Below, in pieces: positions 63,794 through 64,000 of a stretch of 64,000 bases of DNA. The DNA comes from Pandoraea apista (GTDB lineage: Bacteria > Pseudomonadota > Gammaproteobacteria > Burkholderiales > Burkholderiaceae). The DNA lies in the NCBI RefSeq assembly GCF_001465595.2, contig NZ_CP013481.2:4712001-4776000 (forward strand), read 5' to 3'. Every line of letters begins with the position of its first letter. Positions within the stretch are counted from its first letter, which is position 1. Below the pieces are notes generated by a model that ran no database searches, had not been told where the DNA came from, and saw only the letters and a program-made list of their open reading frames with translations. The position numbers and the translations under genes are program-made.

Positions 63794-64000
63794 TCAGACC
63801 GCCTTGGCGACGTCGCGCATCACGGCATCGAAGAACGTCGCCTGCGCCTGCGCATCGCTGCGGGCGTAAGCGCGGTTGATACCGCTGATGACCGCGCGAA
63901 TCGACGCTGTCGTCAGATTCGCATCGATCCCCACACCGAACGCACTACCGACAATGGTTTCGCCCGCCATTTCCGCAATGGCGATCGCACGTGCATCGGC
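63794..64000 (-). CDS. C-terminal fragment of a 2-isopropylmalate-synthase-like protein
   Basis: Partial gene running off the right edge; 68 residues are visible up to the stop. The segment GSAFGVGIDANLTTASIRAVISGINR matches the regulatory C-terminal domain of 2-isopropylmalate synthase (LeuA), which normally reads similarly with DANIVxASLKA. The rest is outside the window, so the substrate (leucine pathway or a homologue such as homocitrate synthase) is uncertain. Confidence 0.6.
   Translation of the reverse strand, partial: ADARAIAIAEMAGETIVGSAFGVGIDANLTTASIRAVISGINRAYARSDAQAQATFFDAVMRDVAKAV

Noticed and set aside
1..64000. CRISPR arrays, tRNA/rRNA genes, insertion sequences, prophage or integrase genes
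   Set aside because: Searched by eye for periodic repeats, cloverleaf-like segments, transposase motifs and phage proteins; none is recognisable, though small RNAs could be missed.

Overview
The window is a dense, high-GC stretch of bacterial chromosome that looks like a free-living betaproteobacterium of the order Burkholderiales, probably Pandoraea or a close relative. This is inferred from the mix of families (many LysR and IclR regulators, taurine/Xsc catabolism, pcaIJF with a PcaR-like regulator, TtuC, XenA-type reductase); no rRNA gene is present to confirm it. I see no prophage, insertion sequence, CRISPR array or tRNA. About 54 genes are called, two of them cut by the window edges.

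Left part (1-8.5 kb): the start of a methylmalonate-semialdehyde dehydrogenase gene with a divergent LysR regulator, a small methyltransferase, an unrecognised protein, a GAF-PAS-GGDEF-EAL signalling protein with a GADEF active-site variant, and a glutathione S-transferase.

Organosulfonate region (7-32 kb): a taurine dissimilation locus. It holds a MocR-type regulator (TauR-like), the TauABC importer, an amino-acid permease, a probable taurine dehydrogenase (TauY/TauX-like), sulfoacetaldehyde acetyltransferase (Xsc), phosphate acetyltransferase and a TauE-family sulfite exporter. Together they would import taurine, deaminate it to sulfoacetaldehyde, cleave that to acetyl phosphate and sulfite, make acetyl-CoA and expel sulfite. 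Two unexpected modules sit in this locus: a COG0523 GTPase/amidohydrolase/sodium symporter/DUF3311 block, and a CobS/CobT-like AAA-VWA pair without CobN. Two convergent IclR regulators, a GMC alcohol dehydrogenase and an MHS-type transporter follow. A similar 15-bp dyad lies before xsc, before the CobS/IclR pair and before the GMC gene.

Middle (32-44.7 kb): an MFS transporter, a degenerate EAL protein, a XenA-like flavin reductase with divergent LysR, a secreted DJ-1/PfpI protein beside a GlxA-type AraC regulator, a second organosulfur-type pair (orphan sulfonate-binding protein and NtaA/DszA-type monooxygenase), and tartrate/malate dehydrogenase with its LysR regulator.

Right part (44.7-64 kb): periplasmic beta-glucosidase BglX divergent from OpgG (no opgH here), an aromatic-acid symporter, a tiny two-repeat secreted protein resembling functional-amyloid or adhesin repeats, a hydrolase-MarR operon with two tandem palindromic operators, an acid phosphatase lipoprotein, two translationally coupled IclR paralogues facing an MBL-fold protein/FAD monooxygenase/DUF2783 operon, and the pcaR-pcaIJF beta-ketoadipate genes with a large palindromic operator. 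The end of a 2-isopropylmalate-synthase-like gene closes the window.
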